Source: Callorhinus ursinus (Eukaryota; Chordata; Mammalia; Carnivora; Otariidae). Taken from it: a DNA stretch of 64,000 bases. This document shows positions 42,059-52,449 of the stretch, one piece after another. The DNA is taken from positions 5,887,976 through 5,951,975 of the forward strand of contig NW_020312858.1 in assembly GCF_003265705.1 (NCBI RefSeq), in the 5' to 3' direction. A model generated the notes under the pieces. It had not been told where the DNA came from, ran no database searches, and saw only the letters and a program-made list of their open reading frames with translations. Both the position numbers and the translations under genes were made by a program. Within the stretch, counting starts at the first letter, position 1. Each line of letters starts with the position of its first letter.

Positions 42059-43039
42059 CCGGTCCTGAGGTTGGATCCTGAGCAGCTGGCTGGACAGACG
42101 GATGGACAGACGGATGGAAGGAGGAAGGAGTGGGTGGGCCTGGGGTGGAGCCGAGCACAGGGGAAACGGAAGTGTGGGTGTCTGTAGCACCACTGGGAAG
42201 AGCTCCCCGACCTCACGGGCTGGGTGTCCCACTGCTCAATCCGTAGACAAGTAGCCACCGTGTTTTTGGGTTATTAACTCTCCTCAGTAAACTTCCAGTG
42301 AGTGTGATAAAACACTCCGCAGAATGTAGCAAGAGCTCATAAAAGCAGGATTTAGTGCCATTTTATAGATGTCAGGGCTGACTTCCACACTCAAGCTAGT
42401 GTATATTTAAAATTCATGCCTGATTCACTGCTTCAGGGAAGAGGCCTGAGGCCTGGGGGGAGGAGATGACATGGCTCCCTCCTGACTCCCCGGGTCTAGC
42501 ACACCTGGGGCTGGGCGCTGGTGTCTGAGGCCTCCTGTGGGGACCAGGTCAAGATGGAGTGGGCCTCTTGCAAACCCCCTTCCTGATAGGCCATGAGGAT
42601 GGGCTTCGGAGTCAGACAGACCTGTGCTTGAGTTTTGGGTGCTGACCAGCCAGCCCTGTTGCCCAGGATGGATGCGGGACTTTCAGGGCTACACCCGGGA
42701 GTGTTCCAGCCAGCCTGGATGAGTTCGTCATCCTAGACCTGGATCTGTTGTTTGCTTTGTCAACTAGGGAGGACCACTTCTCTCTTGGAGCCTCATCTTT
42801 CTTAGCTGTCACACAGGAGCAGTTATCCACAGCCAGTGGTGTGGGACCAGCTGCAGTGTTGTGTGTATGCAAAGCCGTCGTGCGGCTCAGGATTAACACA
42901 TAGTTGGGGCTATCCTCGGGGAGCTGTGCTGGAATCATAACTTCTTCCTAAAGTGGACAGAGCCAGTTATCTGGGCTAGAAAGAGCTGGACAATTATAAG
43001 TATGGAACAATTAAACCGACTTTGTTAATCAGGTTAATT
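42059..43039. other. Unique sequence, no gene seen
   Basis: A short 12-bp tandem repeat (ggacagacggat, 42094-42118) is the only local repeat. 42240-42440 is AT-richer. Nothing else is recognisable, and frames are short. Confidence 0.5.
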
Positions 43040-43170
43040 AATGCAAGAGGGCACGACCAATGATCCCCAAATCTCTGTGGCTTAAGCACAATGCAAGTTA
43101 TTTCTTGCTTCAGTCACAGTACAATTTGGGTTAGGCAGCAGCTCAGGGAGCTAGGCTCTTCCATTCTGTG
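43040..43170 (-). mobile_element. MLT1-like LTR fragment
   Basis: 'ccccaaatctctgtggcttaagcacaatgcaagttatttcttgc' and 'aggcagcagctcagggagctagg' fit the antisense 3' end of an older MaLR LTR. Confidence 0.5.
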
Positions 43171-43263
43171 GCTCTGTCATTCCCCCAAGGCCTCCCCAAG
43201 GCTCTCTGCTGAATCCTTTGTATTAAGCCAGGCAAGAATGAGGATTTAGAGGGATGTTTTAGG

Positions 43264-43442
43264 ACAGAGGTTGGCAAACTATACCCATGAGCCAAATGTA
43301 GGCTCTGGTTGGTTTTATAAATAAAGTTTTATTGGAACAGGCACACCCATTAGGTTACTTATTATCAAAGACAGACCGTAGGGCCTGCTAAGCCTTGTGT
43401 GTTTACTACCTGGCCCTTCGCAGAAAGTGTTTGCAGACCTTG
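43264..43442 (+). mobile_element. hAT nonautonomous DNA element, complete
   Basis: Starts 'acagaggttggcaaacta' and ends 'agtgtttgcagaccttg', imperfect terminal inverted repeats. The interior has 'ataaataaagttttattggaacaggcacacccatt' and 'gggcctgctaagcc'. An exact 8-bp duplication GTTTTAGG (43256-43263, 43443-43450) is the hAT signature. Encodes nothing. Confidence 0.9.
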
Positions 43443-43450
43443 GTTTTAGG

Positions 43451-44040
43451 GCTCAGGTCTGGGAGTGGTATCCAGTCCACTGACTACAGCTCCGTCTAAT
43501 GACCCCAAACTAGCGGCCAGGGTGGAAGAAGTATAGAGGAACACATGGGCATTGGCTCTCAGTGACGGTCGCCACCATACCTACCTCTCAGGGTCATTAT
43601 GAAGATGTAATAAGATAAGGCCTAGGGAGTATTTCTTAGAAGGGAACTCTTCTGTAATGACAACCATAGATCCTCAGTTCTCAGGAATACATTAAGTGGC
43701 TGTGATGCAGGATTTTGTGGGAGGACCCCCTGTCCTCTCCCTTGAGAAGAAAGAATTGGGTTGCTCATGTCTCTTGGTAACGAGGATGTGTGCTGAGTGC
43801 CTGGTTCCATTTCGTCTGGATTTGGGGTTCTTGCCATGCGACCAGCTGGGTCAGGTATGAAGAAGAATTCAGGGATGCTTATTTGGGCCCTAAACCTAAC
43901 ATGCCCTAACCAGATGTTTTTCTGATGGACAGTGTAGCTACTGTGTGTTCACCAGGCCCAGGCCTCAGGACATTGCTCAGTGTCAGAGTGACCTGGCTAG
44001 ATGTCCATGATCTGCCTTCTGCTCTCCCCTCCCTTCCCCA
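43451..44040. other. Unique sequence, no gene seen
   Basis: About 590 bp without recognised repeats or exons. Confidence 0.5.
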
Positions 44041-44400
44041 GGCTTAATATCATTTAAAAAACAGCAAGCTTGGAAAATTAAAGAAATACTTTCTATTAAT
44101 CACAGTATCTGAAAGATTATAATATTGAAAATGTTATGTTATTAATGATATTTTTACTTTGTAACCACAATACAATTTATTTAAAGCATCGATTGAAGGT
44201 TAATTAGCAGTTAAGCTTGGTATTTTAAAGTTAATTCATTAATGTGAGGGTGATTATTCATTAATAATAATGAGGTGATTCTTGATTTAGGTTCAAGTTT
44301 GCTAAATTTTCTTCTTTTTATATTTGATTTTCATAAGGGTTGAGATCCCTAATGTGTAGAAATGTGATACTGAAATCACATAGCAGAATTTTTTTTTTTT
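44041..44400. promoter_or_regulatory. Candidate conserved non-coding element
   Basis: A 360-bp repeat-free block of very low GC between GC-normal flanks. It holds 'tactttctattaatcacag', 'gttattaatgatattttt', 'ggttaattagcagttaagc', 'gttaattcattaatgtg' and 'attcattaataataatgagg'. Clustered ATTAAT/TTAATTAG sites resemble deeply conserved enhancers near developmental regulators. No LINE or LTR pattern explains it. Confidence 0.45.
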
Positions 44401-44854
44401 TAATAATGAGAGATTTCTTTTTGTAACAGAAATCTAGAACTACTCATCAAGAGAGATGCCTGAATGTTTCATCTTCAGGCCATAGCCTAGAGATAGAAGT
44501 CAATTCTTGTTGTAAAATAAAACCAAAATTAAAAAGGCACAAAACCCCAAAATCAGCAATACCAGCACCCCAATCATGACTGAGTTCAGGGATTACCTCT
44601 CTCTGTCCTCCCCAAGCTGAGTTAGTGGATTTTTTCCCTGCTGTCTCAGTGTGGGCTTACCACATTGCATCATAATTGTTTAAAAATCTGTGTCTGTCAG
44701 AGTGCCTTTGGCTGCAAGTAACACAAAATCAAATTCAAACCGGGGGAATTAATTATGTCAAGGAACAACACGACTAAAGGAGCTGGACTCCATCTCTGAG
44801 GCTGAGTGATACATCAAGGGAGGAGAAGAACTGTGAGTAGAAAGTTACTGGCTT
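44401..44854. other. Unique sequence, possible unassigned repeat
   Basis: 'gtcagagtgcctttggctgcaagtaacacaaaatcaa' (44696-44732) resembles a widespread mammalian repeat that I cannot name. The rest is unremarkable. Confidence 0.4.
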
Positions 44855-45373
44855 TCCTCTCTTTAAAAGGTGGGGTCTAATCCTCCCACCCTTGGATGAA
44901 CGTTGGACTTAGTGACTTGTTTCTAACAACTGGAACACGGTGGAAACGGTGGTGGGACTTCTGAGGCTGGGTCATAAAGGTCATTACAGCTGTCCTCGGT
45001 GTCTTGGATTGCTCCGTTTGGAAAGCCAGCAGCCATGCTGTGAGGACACTCAGTCAGCTCTGTGGAGGGGCCCACGGGGAGAGGAACCAAAGCTTCCCAC
45101 CAACAGCCTGTACCACCCTGTCAGGCATGTGAGGGATCCTCCTTGGAAGCAGATCTTCCAGCTCCAGTCAAACCTTCGGACGATGACAGCCTCAGTTGAC
45201 ATGAGGCTTCAATCTCACAAGATACCCTGAGCTGGCATGTCCCAATCAGGCCACTTGTGAATCCCTGACCTGTAGAAATCTTGAGACCTAATATATGGTT
45301 ATTGCTGTTTTAATTATCCCAAAAGTAAGTTTTGGGATAATTTGTTACACAGCATTAGATAGCTAATACACAG
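44855..45373 (+). mobile_element. MLT1-like LTR, sense
   Basis: 'ggtggggtctaatcctcccacccttggatgaacg', 'agtgacttgtttctaacaactgg', 'gccagcagccatgctgtgagg' and the 3' end 'gggataatttgttacacagcattagatagctaatacac' follow a full MaLR LTR. The 3' part carries a perfect hairpin at 45312-45342. Confidence 0.82.
45312..45342. repeat. Perfect 13-bp inverted repeat in LTR
   Basis: AATTATCCCAAAA at 45312-45324 pairs exactly with TTTTGGGATAATT at 45330-45342 around a 5-base loop GTAAG. The MLT1 family normally reads 'ttaagccactaagttttgggg' here, so the left arm replaces family sequence. Confidence 0.93.
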
Positions 45374-46004
45374 GGAAAAAGGGATTGGGCCCAACCTTGG
45401 TCATGTACCCATCATCCCTGGACACATAATAGTTGGCAGGAGAATGCCACAGGTTGACTAGCTCAGGCTATTCAGCATCTCTTCCTGGAGCCTTCAATGG
45501 GTGGAAATCTTGAGAGCTGTTTGCCATAGGGCCTCAGAGATTGGGTTCAGGCCAGCCCTCCTGCCCCTTGTTGTTGGCCTCTAGCTTTTTCTGAGTCTGA
45601 CCTCCTCACCTTCTGTCTGCTTCTTTTGAAGTGGGTACGAGAGGCTGGTCTATGTTTGACAGCCCTCAGGCCTGATCAGGAGGTGAAATAAACCAATGCA
45701 TGAAATTCAAGCAAACCTCCAGACTGCAGCCCCTGGGGAGATGCTCAGAAGCAGCTACTGTTGATGAAACTCTCCACAAGCAAGACTCCTTGGGGGAGAT
45801 TACGGCAGTATTCAGAATCCACTGTGGTGTCTTCCCCTCTTTCATCCTTTTTCCTTTCCAGACGCAGAGCCGGTTCAATGTCTGTCTTACACCAAGTCCA
45901 GAAATGCTCCTTTCTTTCCTTGCTTCTGATGGGGATGGTGTCTGTGTCTCATAAACTCATTCTCACAGTGCCTCAGGAATCAGATGGTCAGGTAACTAGT
46001 TTAG
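45374..46004. other. Unique sequence, no gene seen
   Basis: No recognised repeat. Frames of 70-109 codons at 45666-46090 lie on both strands and show no domain. Confidence 0.5.
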
Positions 46005-46165
46005 CAGTTGGACAAATCCCAGCTCTGCTAGGTGCTGGCTGTGGAGACTTAAGACAATCCACTCAACTTTCTAGAGCCTCACGACCTTGATCTGTCTAAT
46101 GGGGTAATAATGACACTTACCTAGAGTTATTATTGGTAGGCAAGGTGCCTTGTGTATTTCTTTGG
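46005..46165 (+). mobile_element. MIR SINE
   Basis: 'caaatcccagctctgctaggtgctgg', 'cttgatctgtctaatggggtaataatgacacttacctagag'. Sense MIR with moderate divergence. Confidence 0.8.
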
Positions 46166-46462
46166 AATGTTTATGGTCATTCTGCATAAGAAAGGTCTCC
46201 GCAGTCTGTCCAGTGAGTTTGGGAAGCCCTGGGCGGATCAAGTTTGTTTACTGTAGAATTCCTCAGAGCCCTGAATCAGCTAATCTTCATCTCGGCCCTC
46301 TAAGAAAGGTGTTGTAACAGCTGTGTTTCCTTAGTGTATTTGACCATAGAAGTCTATTTTGGAGGGCATAACATGGGACTATGTTCATTGCCGCAGCTCT
46401 GTATTTGAGAAGACACCAGGGGCCACCCATGTCCGGTGGTAGGCCCATATGTGGTTCTTCTT

Positions 46463-46680
46463 CTTCTTCTTTTGATTTTATTTATTTGTTTGTTTGTTTG
46501 TTTATTTATTTGGAGTGTGAGCAGGAGAAGGGGCAGAGAGAGAGAGGGAGAGACTCTCAAGCAGACTCCATGCTGAGTGTGGAGCCAGACATGGGGCTCG
46601 AGCTCACGACCCTGAGATCATGACCTGAGCCGAAAACAAGAGCCGGAAGCTTAACCGACTGAGCCGCCCAGGCTTCCCTT
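46463..46680 (-). mobile_element. SINEC, older subfamily
   Basis: Antisense CAN SINE with an expanded (GTTT)n in its tail (46487-46507), 'ggggctcgagctcacgaccctgagatcatgacctgagcc' and 'ttaaccgactgagccgcccagg'. Duplicated target TATGTGGTTCTTCTT (46448-46462) and TATGTGGTACTTCTT (46681-46695). Confidence 0.94.
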
Positions 46681-46695
46681 TATGTGGTACTTCTT

Positions 46696-48335
46696 TTACT
46701 TCAGGGGTAGCTCCCCCATTTGAGGTGGAGGGGAGCTCCCCCTTTCCTCCGCATTGTGTGAATTCTGGGGAACAGTAGACTTAGCAATGCTTCACGTGTG
46801 CCCTCGTGTATCTCCCACAGTGTACAAGGGTTCATAACAAGCAGACAGTCTCAAGACAACCCCTGGCGTTCTGGTCCCCAGGGCAGGGCGTGGAAACGCA
46901 GCTGGAAGGTAGTCTTGAGGGGCCCTGGCACACGTGAGGTTACCATGCCCTTCTCACATCCCGTGCCTTGCAGCTCCATTTGTCACTGAAATGGAAGCCT
47001 CTTGAAAGTCATCTCAGTGATGAAATGGGCGGCACTTTTCTGAATGAAAGACACCGTTCTCTTTAACATGCCTATGAGGTAGCTCACTGAGTGGCCCCTG
47101 ACGTGTGGAGCCTATCTGTAGCCTCCTCAGCTACTGGACTGACGGGTGTTAGGGCTGAAGAGGGCTCTGACAAAGATAGGCCAGCGCATGGCCGTTTCCT
47201 GCTGCCAAAGAAGACAGGCTTTCTCCCGGCTACGGGCATGCACCGCAGACATGGGGTTGTCTGTCTCAACGGCATGGCTTGGATACCGCAGTGTGGAGCT
47301 AGTGTGGGATTTCCAGTGCTGCTGGGCCCTCTTGGGATGAGCAGAGCCTCTGAGCTGCAATTCTTGGCCCATTTTGGGAAATCTGATGGAGTCTATGGTT
47401 TCTCTCCCCCAGAGAAACACAACCCAGACTCAGCCGGATATAAGAGCCTGGCATTTGGGGTAAAGGCCCTTGTGTTAGGGCACTATGACTCTGTTCTCTT
47501 CTCACTTACTTTTTGGGCTTCCTGTTTGGTTTTGCCCTCCTTCCCTTTAGGACTGCAGACATGGTGCCGGTGCTGTTGGGGCAGTGATGGCGAGTTCCTG
47601 TGTCTGGGGTCAGCTGTCCTGGCGGTGACCGTGTGGATGACAGGGGCAAGAGTGTGAGCTTCCCTGGCCCAGGGCCTGGGATGGGGCGAATCAGGGCTGG
47701 AGGAGGGGGATGCGACAGGAGAGGATTTGGGGAGCAGGAGGAGGGGAGGAGAGGGCGGGGGAGGGGAGGGGTGGGCAGGTGGGAGGCGGGGGGCAGTGGG
47801 AGCAAGGGTCTCTGACTGGGGGGCATTCAGGAGAAGGTGACATGTGAGTGACGCCCGGTGGCTTAAGAGAGAAGAAGTTGGCAGCCTGAAAGGGAGGGAG
47901 ACAGAAAGCAGGGCTCTTCAATATGGGCATTCATGTCCCAGTGACAGCAGCTATTTATCATGCCCTGAATGGGAGTGCAGGGCCCAGTGCGCCGCCAAAG
48001 GCCTCTGGTTAAAGTTTTACCTGCGTGTGAAAGGGGCTGGGGCTTCCCTAGGCTGCGGGGGCGGCCCCTGGGGGCCCATCTGTTCGGAGCAGAAAGACTC
48101 TGACGCCAGAGGAGGGGCCGTAGAACAGGACATTTCCGGGTGCGGGGACCCCTCCAGGCGTCCCAGGCCAGCAGGGGAACGGGTCTGCCTCACAGGCCTG
48201 CTCCAGGCACTGAATTAGGAGCCTGGCCCCAAATCAATCTGTGAGCCTGCCCCAGGTGGGGGTGGGCTGGGCAAGTCGGTACAGGGGCACGTTTTGGCAG
48301 GTGATGTCACTGGTGCCCAGCTCAGGGTTTTTTTT
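46696..48335. other. GC-rich unique sequence, no gene seen
   Basis: About 1.6 kb without a recognised transposon. A 188-codon frame (47091-47657, +) is the second longest in the window. It has no domain and no obvious splice-bounded exon, and is matched by antisense frames over the same DNA, so I do not call it a gene. 47691-47820 is a purine-rich G-tract. Confidence 0.5.
47691..47820 (+). repeat. G/A-rich low-complexity tract
   Basis: Purine-dominated with many G runs of 3-6 ('gaggaggggaggagagggcgggggaggggagggg'). Meets the simple pattern for overlapping G-quadruplexes and for purine-strand triplex formation. Confidence 0.85.
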
Positions 48336-48720
48336 TTTTTTTTGGTAATATTATTTAGTACTTACCACGTGTCAGGCACCTTATATATAAATATACACAC
48401 ATATTTAGTTAGGGTGACGACCTCTGTTTTTATCTGGGAAGCAAGGGGTTTGTAGGGTGCAGGACTTTCAGTGCCAAATCTGGAATAGTTTTGGGCAAAA
48501 CAGGACAGACGGTTATTAACCTGCAGGTTAATTTGAACATTAATTCATTTGTTCTCAAAGCAGCTCTTGGAAGGAGGTGACACATTTACCTCCATTTACG
48601 AGTGAGGAGCCAGAAGAAAGAGGGGAGCGATGAGCTGAGGCCACAAAGCCAGGGAGCAAGAGAGCTTGGGTCTGGAGTTAAGTGGTCTGGTTTCCAAGTC
48701 CGAGCTCCCAGCCCTCCACC
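48336..48720 (-). mobile_element. MIR SINE, interrupted
   Basis: 'tattatttagtacttaccacgtgtcaggcacc' (48338-48372) is an antisense MIR 3' end. 'aagcagctcttggaaggaggtgac...catttacgagtgaggagcc' (48556-48612) resumes the core. About 150 bp of AT-rich DNA lie between. Confidence 0.6.
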
Positions 48721-49418
48721 GCGCTGCCCGGGGCCTGGAGGAAACCCCGTGTGCTGAGCGGGTTTTCTGAACTGAAAAACCAGGATGAGGAGGTCTGACG
48801 TGTTCACTGTTCAATGTGGTGGTCTTTAGGGTCATGTGTTTAAGAGGGGGCCTGTCCTGGACATTTTGGTCTGTCTGGTCCACAGAGGGGCTGGCAGTGG
48901 GGGGCAAGTCTGTCCTTAAGGTACACGGTGCTTCCAGGGTGGGGGGCCCTGGTGTTTGTCTAGGAATGTAGCTAACGACCCCAGAGGTACTTGCCAAGAT
49001 TCCCAGGCTAGTGAGGACCGGAGCGGGAGGTCAGGGAGGATGCACATGTGGGAACTTGCAGCCCAGGACGCTTTGCCAGCAGCCCTGCAGCCCAGCATGA
49101 GCAGGCACCAGGGTGATGGCAGATGAGTGAGTACGGGGGAGAAGGCTGTGTTCCTGGGCACTTTGGCCCATTTTCCATCCTGACTTGTGGGACAGGTCGG
49201 TCATCCCCTGTGCCCGGCTTCTTGCAGAGAGAGGATGCTAATCCACATCCTGTGAGTCAAATCTGCTGCTAAGAGGCCATTTGGGAGAAAAATGAAATCC
49301 CCCCAAATTCTCCCCTTTGGGAGTCCTGTGGGCTGTGCTGATGGAACAAGTATTTTTCTGGATACCAAATTCATACCCAGCACTGTGGGCTGAGGTCTCA
49401 GTCCTGGAAAAACAAGAG

Positions 49419-49420
<2 letters not shown>
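48721..49420. other. Unique sequence, no gene seen
   Basis: GC-rich DNA without recognised repeats. A 133-codon antisense frame (48596-48997) crosses the MIR and has no domain. Confidence 0.5.

Positions 49421-49471
<51 letters not shown>
49421..49471 (+). repeat. (GT)n microsatellite, 23 pure units
   Basis: 46 bp of uninterrupted GT, then ATGTG. Long pure dinucleotide arrays are usually length-polymorphic and can adopt Z-DNA. Confidence 0.97.
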
Positions 49472-49472
<1 letters not shown>

Positions 49473-49964
49473 TGAGGGTGGAGGGGTACAAAGGTGCTGG
49501 AGGATCTCTTGTTTCTGTTAAGGGAGTAGCACAGCTAGGAGCACGGGACCATTAGCAGCCCTCTCTTGGCCCATCGCAAAAGCCCAGCCACTGAGGCCTG
49601 GCCGGCTTGGGCTTCCACCCCAAGCTGTGACTTCTATCTCCTGTGATCCAATCTCAGCTCCTGCCGGAGGCCATGCTCACTGGCCCATTCCAGCCCCAAC
49701 CCAGACCCCTTGCCTCTCCGTATGCTGGTGGGACCTTGCTGGGCTTGGTAATCACACTTGGAGAAGCCACATGGTAATGTCCCAGAGCTTGCTGATGGGG
49801 CACAAGTGATGAGAACGCAGAGGTCTCGGGTGGCAGAGAGAAAGGCCTCCCTAAGGGGTCAGGTGGTGGGGTATTCTGAGAACCGTGTGATGGAGGAGGT
49901 TGGAGGGGGGGCATTAAGCAGGAATGCGGGGCCAATGCCGCTTACTCCCTCTCTCTCCTATAGA
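49472..49964. other. Unique sequence, no gene seen
   Basis: No recognised element. Confidence 0.5.
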
Positions 49965-50430
49965 ATCATCCATTCAACACACGCAAAGCATTTGTGCTGA
50001 TACCTATTCTGGGCTTTGCTCTGTGTTAGGCTCAGCGTGCACCAGTGGAAATATGACAAGGTCCCTGCCGCATGGGGCTTGGGAATAGAACACGTAAGTG
50101 ACATATTGTGGTTTGTGCTGTAACGTTGATAAATGGGGCGCTGGGGTAGGGAATGACACAGGTCTGCGAAGGCCTCTCCGAGGAGGAGACATGGAAGTGA
50201 AACCTGAGGATGGACAGGAGCCAGCCGGGGAGGAGTCCAGGCAGTGTCCAGGGAGAGGGAAGCCTGTGCAAAGCCCCTGAGCGTGTGAGGTTAGAGCCCT
50301 GTGAGTGGCCTACGGCCTGGGATGGAAGTGCAGATGGGGACCATGTCCTTCAGGGCCATGGGCTGTGATGAGCAGGTGGGCTGAGTGGGTGGCTTGTTTC
50401 AGTAGAACGGCCCATGAATCTCTGGCTGGA
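49965..50430 (-). mobile_element. L2 LINE 3' region
   Basis: 'atagaatcatccattcaacacacgcaaagcatttgtg', 'gacaaggtccctgccgcatggggcttggg', 'gaaggcctctccgaggaggagacatggaag', 'ggaagcctgtgcaaagcccctgag' and 'tccttcagggccatggg' follow the whole antisense L2 3' plan, one of the best L2 copies here. Confidence 0.82.
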
Positions 50431-51289
50431 TCTCAGTGCTGCCATGAAACATGTGTGGTGCAGAGTGAGGGGAGGCATGGGGGGCTGGGTCAGGGCGGCG
50501 GAGGGGCAGTGGGATGTGAAAAGGGCCGTCTTGGCGGTGGGGATGGGGGCTGTCCTTGCACCAGCTCTGTCCCCTCGGGACTGCCCCTGCCACGCTCCCG
50601 CCCTCCTTGTCCCCCTGGCTTCTTGTAATTGCCTTGGGGGAGCTGAACGGGGGGCCTGGGAGGGGTCTGCGTTTGTGCCTTGCACAGGGGACATGAAGTG
50701 CACAGAGTCCCTCTCGGTTTTTCATGTCATTAATTGGTGATCTTCGGACTCTGAAATAGCATTTCCCCTCTCCCATCCCTTATTTCATTATCCTCAGCTC
50801 AGTACACATCAGTGCCGCGTGAGGCAGCCTGCTTGGATATATTAGGAATTATTTAAATGAGATGGGGATGTATGGGTAGTTAAAAACACAGTCTTCTATT
50901 CTGCCCTAATTACGTATCAGATTACGTTACAATCATTCCCAAATATAAACTTGCTGAGAACCTCTGAAGGGGAGGTTCTGAGACCATCAGAAGAAAAGTG
51001 AAATAGGGCAGAGTGGGGATGATGGTCTTGGGCCGGGAATGGGCTCCGGGCTCTGAAACCCAGGCAGCGTGAGTGTGTGTGTCTGTGTGTGTGTGTGTGT
51101 CCGTTTTAGGTGTTACTGGCTCAGCACTGGCCGCCATCATCAACGAGCAGAAAGAAGTCCCATGCAGCTTCCGTGTCAACTGATGTACTGTGACTCTCCC
51201 ATTCCTCAGCTTGTGTGGCCCTGACTCATGGCTCAGGCTTCTGCAAGGCTCCAGCCTCGGGCCTTCCCTGTGAGACTCAGCAAACACTC
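50431..51289. other. Unique sequence with AT-rich island
   Basis: GC-rich to 50700. 50715-50945 is an AT-rich repeat-free island with GTCATTAATTGGTGATC, 'ggatatattaggaattatttaaatgag' and 'gccctaattacgtatcag', and is a conserved-element candidate. A (GT)n array lies at 51072-51100. Confidence 0.45.
51072..51100 (+). repeat. (GT)n microsatellite, imperfect
   Basis: About 14 dinucleotides with one C interruption. Confidence 0.9.
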
Positions 51290-51445
51290 ACAGAGCGTCC
51301 ATCTGCGCGGGCACTTTGCAAATGGCTCGCGTGCAATGCTCACTCAATCCTGGGAGAAAGGGGCAGGCCTGCTCAAGGTGTCTTAGCCACAAAGTGGCAG
51401 GGTAGGATTCAAACCCAGGTCTGCTTCTGAGGCCAGAGGCCCCAG
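51290..51445 (-). mobile_element. MIR SINE, antisense
   Basis: 'gaaaggggcaggcctgctcaaggtgtcttagccacaaagtggcagggtaggattcaaacccaggtctgc' matches the MIR middle and 5' region in antisense. Confidence 0.8.
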
Positions 51446-51694
51446 GAGATGAGGCGGGGACCCTTGGTCCCCGGGCTAGTGGGCAGGAGCTAGTGGATGC
51501 TAGGAGCCAGCCTCCTCTGGAGCTCTTAGGAGGGATCCAGATTAATCTTTATGAATAACTTAATAATTATTAATCCTCAGGAGGCTACTGATGTGGCAGG
51601 GCTCTGAGTTTGGCTGTTTTTCTTCTTCTCCCACACTTGCCTCCCACAGCCACTCGTTCTGGGCCTGGGGATGGGAGGTGGGGGTGTTCCCATC
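51446..51694. other. Unique sequence, no gene seen
   Basis: Contains 'gaataacttaataattattaatcctcagg' (51552-51580), a brief AT-rich patch. Nothing else is recognisable. Confidence 0.45.
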
Positions 51695-51711
51695 AAAAGA
51701 ACCCTCTTTCT

Positions 51712-51910
51712 GGGGCGCCTGGGTGGCTCAGTCGTTAAGCGTCTGCCTTCGGCTCAGGTCATGATCCCAGGGTCCTGGGATCGAGCCCCGCGTTGGGCTC
51801 CCTGCTCCGCGGGAAGCCTGCTTCTCCCTCTCCCACTCCCCCTGCTGTGCTCCCTCTCTCGTTGTGTCTCTCTCTGTCAGATAAATAAATAAAACCTTAA
51901 AGAAAAAAAA
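51712..51910 (+). mobile_element. SINEC (CAN SINE), sense, youngest-looking
   Basis: Complete from GGGGCGCCTGGGTGGCTCAG to an A-tail of about 12. The Pol III A box (TGGCTCAGTCGTTAAGCG region) and B box (GGGATCGAGCCCC region, with GTTCGAATC-type core) are recognisable. Exact 14-bp duplication AAAAGAACCCTCTT at 51695-51708 and 51911-51924. Its clean tail and matched ends suggest a recent insertion. Confidence 0.97.
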
Positions 51911-52005
51911 AAAAGAACCCTCTTCCTTCTCTCTGGTTGTTGGGCAGGTGGGGTTGCCCAAGGCTGTCAAGGCATTTTCAGCCAAGACCACAAAGCATGC
52001 TGGGA

Positions 52006-52449
52006 CCCTGTTGTGGGTTGAATTGACCCTCTCCCCACTACTCTTCCCGCCAATGTTGGAGCCCCGATTTCCAGGACCTGTGAATGTGACTTCATTTAGA
52101 CATAGGGTCTTTGCAGATAATCAAGCTAAAACAAAGTTATTAGGGTTGGGCCTGATCCAATATGACTGTGTCCTTGTAAAGAGGGAATGCGGACACAGAG
52201 ACATGCACAGAGGGAAGATAGTATAAAGGGAGAATGCCAAGGGAGGCTGAAGGCTTGGCATCTACAAGCCAAGGAACCTCCGAGATTGTCAGTAGACAAC
52301 CAGAAACTGAGAGAGAGAGGCCTGGACCACATTCTCCCTCACAGCTTTCAGGAGGCGCCAAGCCTGCCTGTGCCTTGATCATGGACTCTAGAAGAGATAA
52401 GTTTCTGTTTAAGGCCCTCAGTTTGTAACAGTCCTAGGTAATGAATACA
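52006..52449 (+). mobile_element. MLT1-like LTR, full length
   Basis: Starts 'tgttgtgggttgaattgacc', continues 'cctgtgaatgtgacttcatttagacatagggtctttgcagataatcaagc', 'ctgatccaatatgactgtgtccttgtaaagag', 'ctacaagccaaggaacctccgag' and 'gataagtttctgtttaaggccctcagtttgtaac', and ends 'gtaatgaatacag'. Typical 444-bp MaLR LTR with TG...CA-type ends, and no internal genes. Confidence 0.92.
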
